DNA from: Gammaproteobacteria bacterium
GTDB lineage: Bacteria > Pseudomonadota > Gammaproteobacteria > Pseudomonadales > Halieaceae
Assembly: GCA_024742415.1 (NCBI GenBank)
Contig: JANSYN010000003.1
Span: forward strand, 1-64,000
Length of the DNA stretch: 64,000 nt
Reading direction: 5' to 3'
Of the stretch, positions 36,383 to 48,182 are shown piece by piece (within the stretch, counting starts at the first letter, position 1; the number at the start of each line of letters is the position of its first letter). A program made the translations under genes and the position numbers. The notes beneath the pieces are model-generated. The model made no database searches. It was not told the origin of the DNA and worked only from the letters and a program-made list of their open reading frames with translations.

Positions 36383-37255
36383 ATGGATATTCGACCGCGT
36401 CGATCATTGCTCTACATGCCCGGTTCAAACCCCAGAGCCCTGGAAAAGGCCCGCCAGTTGCCGGCCGACGGCCTGATTCTGGATATGGAAGATGCGGTAG
36501 CGCCGGATGCGAAGCCGTTGGCACGCGAACAGATCGGCGCAGCGCTGGCCGCTGGCGGCTATGGCTCGCGCGAGATCATGGTGCGTATCAATGCACTGGC
36601 CACGGAGTGGGGCGCCGACGATATTCGCGCACTGGGCCAGTTCGAGACCGCACCGGATGCTGTTCTGGTGCCCAAGATAGACCAGCCACAGGATGTTGTG
36701 GATGCAGTACTGGCGCTTGATGCAGCCGGTGTGCCCGGGTCTGTCGACGTCTGGATCATGGCCGAAACGCCGCAATGCATTTTGAACATCAATGCCATTG
36801 CCGGCGCGCATAAACGCCTGCGGGGCATCGTGATGGGCACGTCAGACTTGTCCAAAGACACGCGTGTACAACACACTCCCGATCGCCTGGGTTTTATCGC
36901 GGCGTTGAATATGTGCGTCTACGCGGCACGGGCCTATGGCCTGCAAATCATTGATGGAGTGCAACTTGACCTGGAAGACGATGCGCTGTTACAGGCTTCC
37001 TGCCAGCAGGGACGGGAGCTTGGCTTTGACGGCAAAAGCCTTATCCACCCCAGGCAGATCGAAGCGGCCAACCGCAGCTTTGGACCCGATGCTGCTGAGA
37101 TCGCGTCAGCCAAAGAGATCATCGCCGGCTTCGAAGAGGCACAGGCACAGGGCAAGGGCGTGGTCGTGATCAAGGGGCGACTGGTCGAAAACCTGCACGT
37201 CGAGGAAGCGCAGCGTCAGCTCGCGCTGGCGGCGGCGATTGAGGCGATGCAGTAG
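36383..37255 (+). CDS. CitE-like protein, probable (3S)-malyl-CoA thioesterase (Mcl2-type)
   Basis: A 290-aa HpcH/HpaI-CitE family protein. RSLLYMPGSNPRALEKAR, ILDMEDAVAPDAK, IMAETPQCILNI (Mg Glu) and MGTSDLSKD (Mg Asp) with GKSLIHPRQIEAAN are present. The family includes malyl-CoA lyases, citramalyl-CoA lyases and the malyl-CoA thioesterase Mcl2, which completes the ethylmalonyl-CoA pathway by releasing malate. Context favours the last, but sequence alone does not decide. GGAG (36372-36375) precedes ATG 36383. It is divergent from mcd. Confidence 0.82.
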   Translation: MDIRPRRSLLYMPGSNPRALEKARQLPADGLILDMEDAVAPDAKPLAREQIGAALAAGGYGSREIMVRINALATEWGADDIRALGQFETAPDAVLVPKIDQPQDVVDAVLALDAAGVPGSVDVWIMAETPQCILNINAIAGAHKRLRGIVMGTSDLSKDTRVQHTPDRLGFIAALNMCVYAARAYGLQIIDGVQLDLEDDALLQASCQQGRELGFDGKSLIHPRQIEAANRSFGPDAAEIASAKEIIAGFEEAQAQGKGVVVIKGRLVENLHVEEAQRQLALAAAIEAMQ

Positions 37256-37324
37256 GGCGCGCCAGTCACCCATAAAGCGCCTGGTAAGGGCTCTTCCGCG
37301 CGCTTAGAGCCGTTCGGCCAGCCC

Positions 37325-37873
37325 CTAGTTGCGCGCCGTCGCCGGGATGTCCTCACAGCCCAGTGCTTCGGCCTTTGCGACCAGCTCCTGTACATAGGCG
37401 TCCTGCTCGGCTGAGGTGTAGTCCGTGCCATCATCGTGCGTCATGTAGTAGTAGGTGGGGATGTCGTCGATGATCTCAATGTCGGTGAGTGCCTTGATAT
37501 CCTTGAGATAGGCGGTACAGACATCTGCAACGCGCTCCTGTTTTGCCTTGCGTTCGGCCAGCGCCTCCTGTGCTCTGCGCGCCTCGCGTTCGCGCCTTGC
37601 ATCGAGGCTGCGCTGCGTTGCCGCCTCGCGCTGGCGCAGGTCCATATCGGAAGCCGCGGTGCTCGCGCTACTCGCAGAGGGGACATAGGCCTCCTCGACG
37701 TGGATTTCGCGGGCACTGTTGGCAGCGTCGGCATCCGCGGGTTTGTCGCCAAAATGCACCTTGCCGTTTTCATCGGTCCACTGGTAGATCTGTGCCAGCA
37801 CCGGGCCGCCAGAGAGTGGGATCAGCACCATTACCAGGGTGCACAGTGCCAGGGCGCGTAGCGGGCGTGTCAT
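37325..37873 (-). CDS. DUF4124 domain protein, exported
   Basis: A 182-aa periplasmic protein of unknown function. A signal peptide (residues 1-27, hydrophobic core ALCTLVMVLIPLSG, ending VLAQ) is followed by the DUF4124 motif IYQWTDENGKVHFGDKP. Then comes an Arg/Glu/Ala-rich helical stretch (about 80-125) likely to be coiled coil, and a C-terminal part with two Cys. ATG 37873 is preferred because it places the signal peptide at the N-terminus; the frame is open to 37921. Confidence 0.82.
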   Translation of the reverse strand: MTRPLRALALCTLVMVLIPLSGGPVLAQIYQWTDENGKVHFGDKPADADAANSAREIHVEEAYVPSASSASTAASDMDLRQREAATQRSLDARREREARRAQEALAERKAKQERVADVCTAYLKDIKALTDIEIIDDIPTYYYMTHDDGTDYTSAEQDAYVQELVAKAEALGCEDIPATARN

Positions 37874-37995
37874 AACGTAGGCTGCCTTGTCGAAGCGAAT
37901 GATTACACGGGATGAGTACAAGTGTAGCAGTTAACCGCTAAGACGCCGCTTGTACTGCTCCGGCGCTGGCCCTGAAGCGCGGGTTGTGCGAGGCG

Positions 37996-38487
37996 CTAAA
38001 GGCTGAGCGCACGCAGGTTGGGATCGGGTTGACTCAGGCGCCAGAGATCCTGGAACTGCTCGAGATGGCGCTGTGTGGCCGCCCGCGCATCCTCCTCGTA
38101 GAAGGCGCGGTGACCAGAATCTGCAGGTTTCAACAGGAATCCGTTGCGATCGCGCAGGACGAGCGTTTCACCGTTCCAGGACGGGTGTTCATCCAGCTTC
38201 TGGATGTGTATTGCGCTGGGCAGCCGTCTGGACAATTCCAGCAGCCTGTGGCCGCGGCTGACGATGCGGCGCGTGTCACAGACAAGGATTCTTATCTGCG
38301 TTTGCCGTGATGATCGGGCAAGGGCGCTCATCGCGTCCACCAGCGCGGCGCTGTCGAAAACCGCATGGTCAAGTTCAGGGCTTTGGATGGCTACATAGCG
38401 CGTAGCGGACTGAACCAGCGATACCGCCCTGTCTGCAAAAGTCCCGGGGTAGTCAATGGTGCCGCCATCGGCGTGTTCATTCGACAT
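37996..38487 (-). CDS. Conserved hypothetical protein (DUF7931-like)
   Basis: A 163-aa cytosolic protein of unknown function. The alpha/beta pattern (RYVAIQSPELDHAVFD, then TQIRILVCDTRRIVSRGHRLLEL) is reminiscent of one half of a phospholipase D fold, but there is no HKD motif, so catalysis is unlikely. The start at ATG 38487 overlaps the roxA 3' end by 11 bases, implying coupling to the ribosomal oxygenase gene. Not a recognised enzyme. Confidence 0.7.
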   Translation of the reverse strand: MSNEHADGGTIDYPGTFADRAVSLVQSATRYVAIQSPELDHAVFDSAALVDAMSALARSSRQTQIRILVCDTRRIVSRGHRLLELSRRLPSAIHIQKLDEHPSWNGETLVLRDRNGFLLKPADSGHRAFYEEDARAATQRHLEQFQDLWRLSQPDPNLRALSL

Positions 38488-39595
38488 AGACACTCCCGCT
38501 TGCAATGAGGAATTCGATCAGTGCGCCAGATTCAGCCGGCGCGGGCGTCGCAGCATCAAGCTGCTCGCAAGTACACAGCGCCTCCAGTAAACCCTGCGAG
38601 CCTGCGTCAACGCGCAAGGCCTGGCCGTTGGAGAAGGCCATGATACCGTCTTGCATTGCATACCACGCAAGCTTCGAGCCGGGTACGCGATAAAGTGTAT
38701 AGCCAGGGCCTGCCAGCGCGGTAGCGAAGGCGTCGATGTCTTGCTGCGTGGGTAGTAGCTCGTAGCGCGGTTCGGTGACTAGTTCACCAAACCAGGTATC
38801 CGGGGAGGTGGTGTCGTCCAGTGCACGGCGCAGTTGCTGGTGCGCGCGCGTGATGTCGGCTGCGCAGATCTCTCCAGGCCGGCCCTGTGCCGAGCGGCCT
38901 GCATCGGTGAAAAAGATGTCGGGCTCTGCGTTCGCCAGTTTGTCGTCCAGCCAGCGTGCTGCCATGTCGGCAAGCCGCGGTGCCCTGAAACCAATGGAAA
39001 AGGTCATGGATTCGCCAACTGCAACCCCCCAGTGTGCTACGCCCGGTGGCACGTACAGCATGTCGCCCGGACCGAGCAAGTACTCTGCCTCGCAGTGAAA
39101 GTTCTGCAGCAGGCGCAGCGCCTGGTTGTCTTGCAGCGGCTCCCGGGCCGTGCAGTGCTGGCCGACCTGCCAGCGCTTCTGGCCATCACCCTGGAGCAGG
39201 AAAACATCGTAGTGGTCGTAATGCGGCCCGACACTCGCCCCATCGGTGCTGTAACTGACCATGATGTCATCCATGCGCCATTGTGGGATGAAATCGATCA
39301 GGTCTCGCAGCTGGGCAACGTCGGCCAGGTAGTGATCAACGGCCTGCACCAGCAGCGTCCAACTGCCACTGCGCTGCAAATCGGCAGCCTCGAAGGGTCC
39401 ATGCTGTTGTGTCCAGTTGCCCTCCCGGGAGGCAACGATTCTCGATTCGACGTCTTGCTCCATGGCAAGGCCAGCCAGTTCGGCTGGGCTTAGCTCTATG
39501 CAGTGCGGGTTTACAGCGCCTGGTAAAAACAGCGCACGACGTTGCCAGTAGTGGGCCAGAAAATCCGCGCGGTCCAGTTGCAGCGGTGGCAGCAT
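38477..39595 (-). CDS. roxA: 50S ribosomal protein L16 arginine 3-hydroxylase RoxA (YcfD)
   Basis: Iron(II)/2-oxoglutarate JmjC-type oxygenase (372 aa) that hydroxylates an arginine of ribosomal protein L16. The iron ligands His125 and Asp127 (GPHYDHYD) and a later His188 (PPGVAHWG) correspond to E. coli His125/Asp127/His187. A C-terminal winged-helix-like region follows. It is downstream of purB on the same strand; in E. coli phoPQ lie between these two genes. The 3' end overlaps the following small gene by 11 bases. Confidence 0.92.
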   Translation of the reverse strand: MLPPLQLDRADFLAHYWQRRALFLPGAVNPHCIELSPAELAGLAMEQDVESRIVASREGNWTQQHGPFEAADLQRSGSWTLLVQAVDHYLADVAQLRDLIDFIPQWRMDDIMVSYSTDGASVGPHYDHYDVFLLQGDGQKRWQVGQHCTAREPLQDNQALRLLQNFHCEAEYLLGPGDMLYVPPGVAHWGVAVGESMTFSIGFRAPRLADMAARWLDDKLANAEPDIFFTDAGRSAQGRPGEICAADITRAHQQLRRALDDTTSPDTWFGELVTEPRYELLPTQQDIDAFATALAGPGYTLYRVPGSKLAWYAMQDGIMAFSNGQALRVDAGSQGLLEALCTCEQLDAATPAPAESGALIEFLIASGSVYVE

Positions 39596-39604
39596 GGGCG
39601 CGCC

Positions 39605-41666
<2,062 letters not shown>

Positions 41667-41670
<4 letters not shown>

Positions 41671-42764
41671 TGTTTGGTCTGCTCGATAATGGCGCCGCCA
41701 AGGCAGCGTTGCCCGTCATAGAACACCACGGATTGGCCGGGTGTAACGGCCCTTTGGGGTTGTTCGAAGAGAACTTCAAGAGTGTCGCCTTCGGCACGTT
41801 TGAGCACACAGGGCTGGTCTTCCTGACGGTAGCGGACTTTGGCGTTGCACTGTAAAGGAAGTTGCGGAGCGCTACCAGCAACCCAGTGTGCCTGCGTGCA
41901 GGTCAACGAGCGCCTGAACAGGGCAGGGTGTTCATTCCCCTGGACGACCAACAGGATGTTGTCCTGCAGGTTTTTGTCGGCGACGTACCAGGGGTCATCG
42001 CCGTGCGCGGCCAGCCCACCAATGCCCAGGCCCTGGCGCTGGCCGATGGTGTGATACATGAGCCCCTGGTGACTGCCCAGTCGTTCGCCTTCGAGGCTAT
42101 GGATTTCTCCTGGCTGTGCGGGCAGGTATTGTTGCAGGAAATCCTTGAAACGTCGCTCACCGATGAAACAGATCCCGGTTGAGTCTTTCTTGCGTGCCGT
42201 CACAAAACCCTGTGCCAGTGCCAGCGTCCTGACCTGCGGTTTGTTGATCTCGCCCAACGGGAAGAGTGTTTTTTCAAGTTCACTGTGGCCCACCGCGTGC
42301 AGGAAGTAGCTCTGATCCTTGTTGCTGTCCAGCCCCTTGAGCAGTGTGCCCTGGCCACTGTCTTCGCCGCGTCGCGCGTAATGTCCTGTGGCGATGTAAT
42401 CGGCGCCCAGCATCAGCGCATACTCCAGGAAAGCCTTGAACTTGATTTCACGGTTACACAGGATGTCAGGGTTAGGCGTGCGCCCTGCGCGATACTCTTC
42501 AAGAAAGTGCTCGAATACGTTGTCCCAGTACTCGGCGGCAAAGTTCGCGCTGTGTAGCTTGATTCCCAGCGAGTCGGCGACGGCTTGCGCATCGGCCAGG
42601 TCCTGACGTGCCGTGCAGTATTCGGTGCCGTCGTCTTCATCCCAGTTCTTCATGAACAGGCCTTCAACGCGGTACCCCTGCTCGCGTAACAGCAGCGCAG
42701 CGACCGACGAATCAACGCCGCCGGACATGCCGACGATAACTGTGCTTGCGCTATTCAGACTCAT
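41667..42764 (-). CDS. mnmA: tRNA-specific 2-thiouridylase MnmA
   Basis: Installs 2-thiouridine at position 34 of Lys, Glu and Gln tRNAs (365 aa). The PP-loop SGGVDSS (about 14-20) binds [22 protein letters not shown] holds the first catalytic Cys, and [10 protein letters not shown] holds the second. The central and C-terminal beta-barrel domains complete the chain at [15 protein letters not shown]. It overlaps hflD and the upstream Nudix gene by 4 bases each (ATGA), forming a tightly coupled chain. Confidence 0.95.
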
Positions 42765-43213
42765 GCGTGGTAGATAAGATCCAGGGGGTAATGCTCGCCA
42801 CGCCGGTGTTGCTCAATACTTGCCAACACCAGCGGACTGCGAAGCTTACCAGAGATTGACAGGATTGACTCGTAATCCAGCCAGTGCGTGCGGGTAATAT
42901 CAGGATCCAGCGTGGCTTCAGTATCAAACTTCAACGCCCGCGCGAGAAAGGTTGTGCGCAGGTAGTGGTGACCGTTGAAGGGCGCCTGGTACAGTGCAAC
43001 GCTCAACACGGCTTTCAGTTGGACCGTCCAGGCCGTTTCTTCGCGCGTCTCGCGTAACGCGGCCTCGAACAGGGATTCGTTTTCATCGACGTGCCCCGCC
43101 GGTTGGTTAAAGACTACCTGCCCTGTGGTTTTGTCTATTTCTTCCACCAGCAGGAAGCGGTCATCGTGTTCAATAACGCAGGCCACAGTGATGTGCGGGT
43201 GACTCAGTGTCAT
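42761..43213 (-). CDS. nudJ: Nudix hydrolase, NudJ-like
   Basis: A 150-aa Nudix phosphohydrolase. The Nudix box fits G-x5-E-x7-RE-x2-EE: GHVDENE followed by [10 protein letters not shown]. coli NudJ at the same chromosomal place hydrolyses the thiamine pyrophosphate precursor HMP-PP and nucleoside triphosphates; the same role is inferred from synteny. It overlaps rluE and mnmA by 4 bases each. Confidence 0.88.
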   Translation of the reverse strand: MTLSHPHITVACVIEHDDRFLLVEEIDKTTGQVVFNQPAGHVDENESLFEAALRETREETAWTVQLKAVLSVALYQAPFNGHHYLRTTFLARALKFDTEATLDPDITRTHWLDYESILSISGKLRSPLVLASIEQHRRGEHYPLDLIYHA

Positions 43214-43788
43214 GCGGATGAGCTCCTGCGCGGTTGCGCTTTCGTAAGATGCACCGCGCTGCGGCGATGCTCACCGCAGGCCAGCTGGTCAAGGGTCCAG
43301 TTACCGATCCGGTGTCGAATCAGACGCAGCGTAGGCAGCCCCACGGCGGCCGTCATACGACGGACCTGCCGGTTGCGGCCTTCGCGAATGCTGATTTCCA
43401 GCCAGCTATCGGCAATGGCTTTGCGCTGCCTGATCGGCGGGTCGCGCTGCCACACCGCCGGCGCGCGGATGTACCGCGCTTTTGCGGGCAGGGTGGTGCC
43501 ATCACGCAGTTCGACACCACTGCGTAACTGCTGCAAGGCGTCCTCCGATGCGAGGCCCTCCACCTGCACCCAGTAGGATTTCCACAGTTTGTGTCGGGGA
43601 TTGGCAATCTGGTGCTGCAGTTTGCCATCGTTGGTGAGTATCAGTAGCCCTTCTGAATCGAAGTCGAGTCGTCCTGCGACCCTGAATCCCGGTGCCGTGA
43701 AATAATCCGCCAGTGTCGAACGGCTGTCCGCATCCGTAAACTGGCTCAGCACGCGAAACGGCTTGTTGAAAAGAATGATGTCTGCCAT
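43210..43788 (-). CDS. rluE: 23S rRNA pseudouridine synthase RluE
   Basis: RsuA-family pseudouridine synthase (192 aa) modifying U2457 of 23S rRNA in E. coli. The catalytic Asp is in GRLDFDSEGLLILTNDG; a late REGRNRQVRRM is the family's other signature. There is no S4 domain, as expected for RluE. It is first of the minus-strand rluE-nudJ-mnmA-hflD-purB group; TATACT (43804-43809, minus strand) could be a -10. It is divergent from icd, as in E. coli. Confidence 0.92.
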   Translation of the reverse strand: MADIILFNKPFRVLSQFTDADSRSTLADYFTAPGFRVAGRLDFDSEGLLILTNDGKLQHQIANPRHKLWKSYWVQVEGLASEDALQQLRSGVELRDGTTLPAKARYIRAPAVWQRDPPIRQRKAIADSWLEISIREGRNRQVRRMTAAVGLPTLRLIRHRIGNWTLDQLACGEHRRSAVHLTKAQPRRSSSA

Positions 43789-43932
43789 CTGAAACTGGGC
43801 CCTAGTATAAAAATTCTCCGGCGCTGTAGCGGTATGCAGCGACAGCCATGTTACACTACGCGCCGAAAATAAGGGGTCGGTGGCCGACTTTCATCAACCT
43901 CGAAACGCGATCAACTCACAATGGAGTGCACT

Positions 43933-45186
43933 ATGGGCTACAAGCATATTCAGGTCCCTTCGCAGGGTGACACCATCACCGTCAATGAAGACTACAGCCT
44001 GAACGTCCCAGACAACCCCATCATCCCCTACATCGAAGGCGATGGCATCGGGGTAGACATCAGCCCAGTCATGATCGACGTGGTCAATGCCGCGGTGCAA
44101 AAAGCCTATTCCGGCGCGCGCGCTATTTCCTGGATGGAAATATACACCGGCGAAAAGGCCGCCGAGCTTTACGATGGCGATTGGTTTCCCGAAGAGACTC
44201 TGGCTGCGATCAAGGAGTATGCAGTAGCGATCAAGGGTCCCTTGACCACCCCGGTTGGCGGCGGTTTTCGCTCCCTGAACGTGGCGCTGCGCCAGGAGCT
44301 TGACCTGTATACCTGCCTGCGCCCTGTGCGCTGGTTTGAAGGAGTGCCGTCGCCAGTGCGTAATCCGGGCGATTGTAACATGGTGATATTCCGCGAGAAT
44401 TCGGAGGATATCTACGCGGGCATCGAGTACGAGGCCGGCACGCCCGAGGCGCAAAAAGTGGTCGACTTCATCATCAACGAAATGGGTGCGACAAAAATCC
44501 GCTTCCCGACGAACGTCGGTATTGGCATCAAGCCAGTATCGGAAGAGGGCACAAAGCGGCTGGTGCGCAAGGCGATTCAGTACGCCATCGACCAGGACCT
44601 GCCTTCTGTCACACTGGTGCATAAAGGCAACATCATGAAGTTCACCGAAGGCGCATTTCGCGATTGGGGTTACGAGCTTGCGCAGCAGGAATTCGGCGGC
44701 AGTGAAATTGACGGGGGCCCCTGGGTCGCCATCAAGAATCCACGTACCGGCAATGAGATTGTCATCAAAGACGTGATTGCCGATGCAATGTTGCAGCAAA
44801 TTCTGACGCGCCCCAAAGAGTACAGTGTTGTGGCCACCCTGAATCTCAATGGTGACTACCTGTCAGATGCGCTGGCAGCGCAGGTGGGCGGCATTGGAAT
44901 CGCGCCGGGCGCGAACCTGTCTGATAGCGTGGCGCTGTTTGAGGCCACTCACGGTACGGCACCCAAATATGCCGGACAAGACAAGGTCAATCCGGGCTCA
45001 CTGATTCTTTCCGCCGAGATGATGTTGCGTCACCTGGGCTGGAATGAGGCCGCAGACCTGATAATACACGGCATGAACGGCGCCATCCAGCAGCGCAAGG
45101 TCACCTACGATTTTGAACGCCTGATGGACGACGCGACGCTGTTGAGCTGTTCAGAGTTTGGTGAGGCTATCATCGAGGCAATGTAG
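43933..45186 (+). CDS. icd: Isocitrate dehydrogenase (NADP), monofunctional dimeric type
   Basis: TCA-cycle enzyme making 2-oxoglutarate and NADPH (417 aa; E. coli 416). Substrate-binding [13 protein letters not shown] contains Ser114, equivalent to E. coli Ser113, the AceK phosphorylation site. The metal/substrate and cofactor loops ([40 protein letters not shown]) are intact. GGAG (43923-43926) places the start at ATG 43933; ATG 43921 is in frame but has no site. No aceK, aceA or aceB is in the window. Confidence 0.95.
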   Translation: MGYKHIQVPSQGDTITVNEDYSLNVPDNPIIPYIEGDGIGVDISPVMIDVVNAAVQKAYSGARAISWMEIYTGEKAAELYDGDWFPEETLAAIKEYAVAIKGPLTTPVGGGFRSLNVALRQELDLYTCLRPVRWFEGVPSPVRNPGDCNMVIFRENSEDIYAGIEYEAGTPEAQKVVDFIINEMGATKIRFPTNVGIGIKPVSEEGTKRLVRKAIQYAIDQDLPSVTLVHKGNIMKFTEGAFRDWGYELAQQEFGGSEIDGGPWVAIKNPRTGNEIVIKDVIADAMLQQILTRPKEYSVVATLNLNGDYLSDALAAQVGGIGIAPGANLSDSVALFEATHGTAPKYAGQDKVNPGSLILSAEMMLRHLGWNEAADLIIHGMNGAIQQRKVTYDFERLMDDATLLSCSEFGEAIIEAM

Positions 45187-45538
45187 CCCCGGTTTGCCCT
45201 GATCGGGCGGCGCAGGCTCGCTACAGTGTGCCGCGTCGGTCCGGGCACGCTCCCCTGGGCTGGCAATCGCGTCGGCCCGTCAGTACCAACCCTATGACCC
45301 AATTGCAATAACCCGCTGCCGGCGGGTGGATCTCCTGTGCTTCATCTGCCCGCGAGCGCTATGAGGGTTTGATGGGCCTGTGTTCAAGTATTTGGCCTTG
45401 CCCTTGCGGCCCCGTGGCGACTATTTGCGCTGGCTCGCTTTTCCCACCTGCGAAAACTCGTATAATGAAACGATGATCCAACACAGCAGCAACAAATTTC
45501 CCGTCACTGAACCTGATCTGCAGGCCGGTCACTGGCGT
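45187..45538. other. Intergenic space icd-clpS (352 bp) with a possible promoter
   Basis: The region is GC-rich after icd, with no tRNA-like or coding pattern. Near its end a TATAAT hexamer lies before clpS (listed separately). An in-frame extension of clpS to 45380 or 45473 would shorten the gap but lacks homology to known ClpS proteins. Confidence 0.6.
45439..45466 (+). promoter_or_regulatory. Candidate clpS promoter
   Basis: A perfect -10 hexamer TATAAT (45461-45466) is 73 bases before the preferred clpS start. The -35 (TTTTCC, 45439-45444, 16-base spacer) is weak. If used, transcription would start near 45473, making upstream clpS starts unlikely. Confidence 0.35.
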
Positions 45539-45862
45539 ATGAGCAAGGAAGACAAAGACGCTTCTGGCGGGCTCGCCCTCGAAGAGTCCAAGCCTGAACT
45601 AAAACGCCCGCCGTTGTTCAAAGTAGTCTTACTGAATGACGACTACACCCCTATGGAGTTTGTCGTGGAGGTGTTACAGGTGTTCTTCCGTATGAACCGT
45701 GAGCAGGCGACGCATGTTATGCTGACGGTGCACACGCAGGGCAAAGGGGTTTGCGGCATTTACACCAGGGACATCGCCGAGACCAAGGCCGTTCAGGTCA
45801 ACCACTATGCTCGCGAAAACGAACATCCATTGTTGTGCGAAATTGAAGCATCGGAGGGCTAG
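45539..45862 (+). CDS. clpS: ClpS adaptor protein
   Basis: A 107-aa N-recognin that hands N-degron substrates to Clp[18 protein letters not shown] contains the binding-site Asn-Asp-Asp region, followed by MTV-like [24 protein letters not shown] 45539 ([11 protein letters not shown]) gives the family length (E. coli 106 aa); the frame is open to 45380. It is 20 bases before clpA. With aat and bpt nearby, all parts of the bacterial N-degron route are together. Confidence 0.93.
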   Translation: MSKEDKDASGGLALEESKPELKRPPLFKVVLLNDDYTPMEFVVEVLQVFFRMNREQATHVMLTVHTQGKGVCGIYTRDIAETKAVQVNHYARENEHPLLCEIEASEG

Positions 45863-45882
45863 ACCCCCGGGGAGTCAAAGAC

Positions 45883-48165
45883 ATGTTGAGCCAAGACCTG
45901 GAACAAACGCTGAATGAAGCGTTTAGGGGCGCCAGGGCGAAGCGCCACGAATTCATGACGGTAGAACATCTGCTGTTGGCGCTACTGGATAACAACGACG
46001 CTATCCGGGTGCTCAAGGCCTGCGGGGCCGATATCGGGAACCTGCGGGGCGACCTCATCGAGTTTGTCGATGCCACGACGCCGCTGATTCCAGAGGACGA
46101 AGAAGAGCGCGACACCCAGCCCACCCTGGGCTTTCAGCGCGTGTTGCAGCGCGCGGTGTTCCACGTGCAGTCATCTGGCAAGAGTGAGGTCACCGGGGCC
46201 AATGTTCTCGTGGCTATTTTCAGCGAACAGGAGAGCCAGGCGGTATTTTTCCTGAAAACGCAAAGCATTGCTCGCCTGGACGTTGTGAACTACATGACCC
46301 ACGGTATCTCCAAGGTCGGCGGTGATTCCGAACAGCCAGAGTCCGGGCCTGCCAGTGCTGACGATGGCACTGTCGACGAGGGCGAAACGAATCCGCTGGA
46401 TGCCTATGCCAGCAATCTCAATGCGGAGGCCAGGGCCGGCAACATCGACCCCTTGATCGGACGCATCCAGGAGGTGGAGCGTGTTGCACAGATACTGGCG
46501 CGACGACGCAAAAATAATCCCCTGCTGGTAGGTGAATCGGGTGTTGGCAAGACGGCAATTGCCGAAGGGCTCGCCAAGAAGATTGTCGATGGCGATGTAC
46601 CCGATGTGCTCAAGGACAGCGTTGTCTACTCACTGGATCTTGGGTCGCTGCTGGCAGGTACCAAGTATCGAGGTGATTTCGAAAAGCGCTTCAAAGGCCT
46701 GTTGGCCGAGCTGAAGAAGCGCGATCATGCGATTCTCTTTATCGATGAGGTGCATACGATCATTGGGGCGGGCGCAGCCTCTGGCGGTGTGATGGATGCC
46801 AGTAATCTCCTCAAGCCGCTGCTCAGCTCGGGCAAATTACGCTGCATCGGTTCGACCACATTCCATGAGTACCGTGGCATATTCGACAAAGACAAAGCCC
46901 TCAGTCGTCGTTTTCAGAAAATCGATGTGCTGGAGCCCAGCGTCGAGGATGCCTACAAGATTCTCAAGGGCCTGAAATCCCGCTTTGAAGAACATCACGG
47001 CCTGCGTTACACCGACAAGGCACTGCGCGTGGCCACCGATCTTTCGGCGCGCTACATCACAGACCGGTTCTTGCCAGACAAGGCGATTGACGTGATTGAC
47101 GAAGCAGGGGCCTATCAGCAGCTGCAGCCGCAATCCAGGCGAAAGAAAGTCGTTGGCGTTGGCGACATCGAGTCTGTCGTTGCCAAGATAGCGCGTATTC
47201 CGCCAAAAACCGTCAGCACCGACGACAAGGAAACCCTGCAGAAGCTCGAAGCGAACCTGCAGATGGTGGTGTTCGGCCAGGACGCCGCTATCAGCAGCCT
47301 GGCTACCTCAATCAAGCTCGCCCGGGCGGGGTTGCGCGGTGGCGACAAGCCCATTGGCTCGTTCCTGCTCGCGGGCCCTACCGGCGTTGGCAAGACCGAG
47401 GTCACCAGGCAGCTGGCGCTGCAATTGGGCCTGGAGTTGATTCGCTTCGACATGTCGGAGTACATGGAGCGGCACACGGTGTCACGACTGATCGGTGCGC
47501 CTCCCGGCTATGTCGGCTTTGACCAGGGCGGCTTGTTGACAGATGCAGTCACCAAGCACCCGCATGCTGTGGTGCTGCTGGACGAAATCGAAAAAGCCCA
47601 TCCGGAGGTCTTCAACCTGCTCTTGCAGGTGATGGATCATGGCACCCTGACCGACAACAACGGCCGCAAGGCGGATTTCCGCAACGTTATTCTGGTAATG
47701 ACCACCAATGCCGGCGCCGAGAGTATCAGTCGCCGCTCCATCGGTTTTACGCAGCAGGATCACAGCACTGATGGCATGGAGGCAATCACCAAGATGTTCA
47801 CGCCGGAGTTCCGCAACCGCCTGGATGCTGTCGTACAGTTTGAGCCGCTGGGTGAAGATGTGATTCTCACCGTGGTCGACAAGTTCCTGACAGAACTGCA
47901 AAGCCAGCTCGACGAGAAGCGCGTCATGCTGGATGTCGATGAAGATGCGCGTTTATGGCTGGTTGAGAAAGGCTACGACATTCACATGGGAGCCCGACCC
48001 ATGGAGCGCGTTATTCAGGAGCACATCAAGAAACCTCTGGCGGAACTGGTGTTGTTTGGCGCACTGGCCCAGTCCGGCGGCACAGCGCTGGTGCGGCTCA
48101 ATCGCAAAGACGATGTGCTGGAAGTGCGTGTCGAGGAACAAGAGGCCGTGCTGGAGGAAAGCTAG
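45883..48165 (+). CDS. clpA: ATP-dependent Clp protease ATP-binding subunit ClpA
   Basis: Hexameric unfoldase of ClpAP (760 aa). The N-domain (about 1-145) binds ClpS. Two AAA+ modules carry Walker A GESGVGKT (about 217-224) and GPTGVGKT (about 498-505), with Walker B LFIDEVHT and [10 protein letters not shown]. There is no ClpB-type middle coiled coil, which separates it from ClpB. An acidic insert lies around residues 145-165. It is co-directional with clpS and convergent with infA. Confidence 0.95.
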   Translation: MLSQDLEQTLNEAFRGARAKRHEFMTVEHLLLALLDNNDAIRVLKACGADIGNLRGDLIEFVDATTPLIPEDEEERDTQPTLGFQRVLQRAVFHVQSSGKSEVTGANVLVAIFSEQESQAVFFLKTQSIARLDVVNYMTHGISKVGGDSEQPESGPASADDGTVDEGETNPLDAYASNLNAEARAGNIDPLIGRIQEVERVAQILARRRKNNPLLVGESGVGKTAIAEGLAKKIVDGDVPDVLKDSVVYSLDLGSLLAGTKYRGDFEKRFKGLLAELKKRDHAILFIDEVHTIIGAGAASGGVMDASNLLKPLLSSGKLRCIGSTTFHEYRGIFDKDKALSRRFQKIDVLEPSVEDAYKILKGLKSRFEEHHGLRYTDKALRVATDLSARYITDRFLPDKAIDVIDEAGAYQQLQPQSRRKKVVGVGDIESVVAKIARIPPKTVSTDDKETLQKLEANLQMVVFGQDAAISSLATSIKLARAGLRGGDKPIGSFLLAGPTGVGKTEVTRQLALQLGLELIRFDMSEYMERHTVSRLIGAPPGYVGFDQGGLLTDAVTKHPHAVVLLDEIEKAHPEVFNLLLQVMDHGTLTDNNGRKADFRNVILVMTTNAGAESISRRSIGFTQQDHSTDGMEAITKMFTPEFRNRLDAVVQFEPLGEDVILTVVDKFLTELQSQLDEKRVMLDVDEDARLWLVEKGYDIHMGARPMERVIQEHIKKPLAELVLFGALAQSGGTALVRLNRKDDVLEVRVEEQEAVLEES

Positions 48166-48182
48166 GCAGCGGTGACGCGCAC

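Noticed and set aside
45187-45380. tRNA gene after icd
   Set aside because: GTTCAAG near 45379 suggested a T-loop, but no acceptor stem, anticodon stem or CCA arrangement could be formed.
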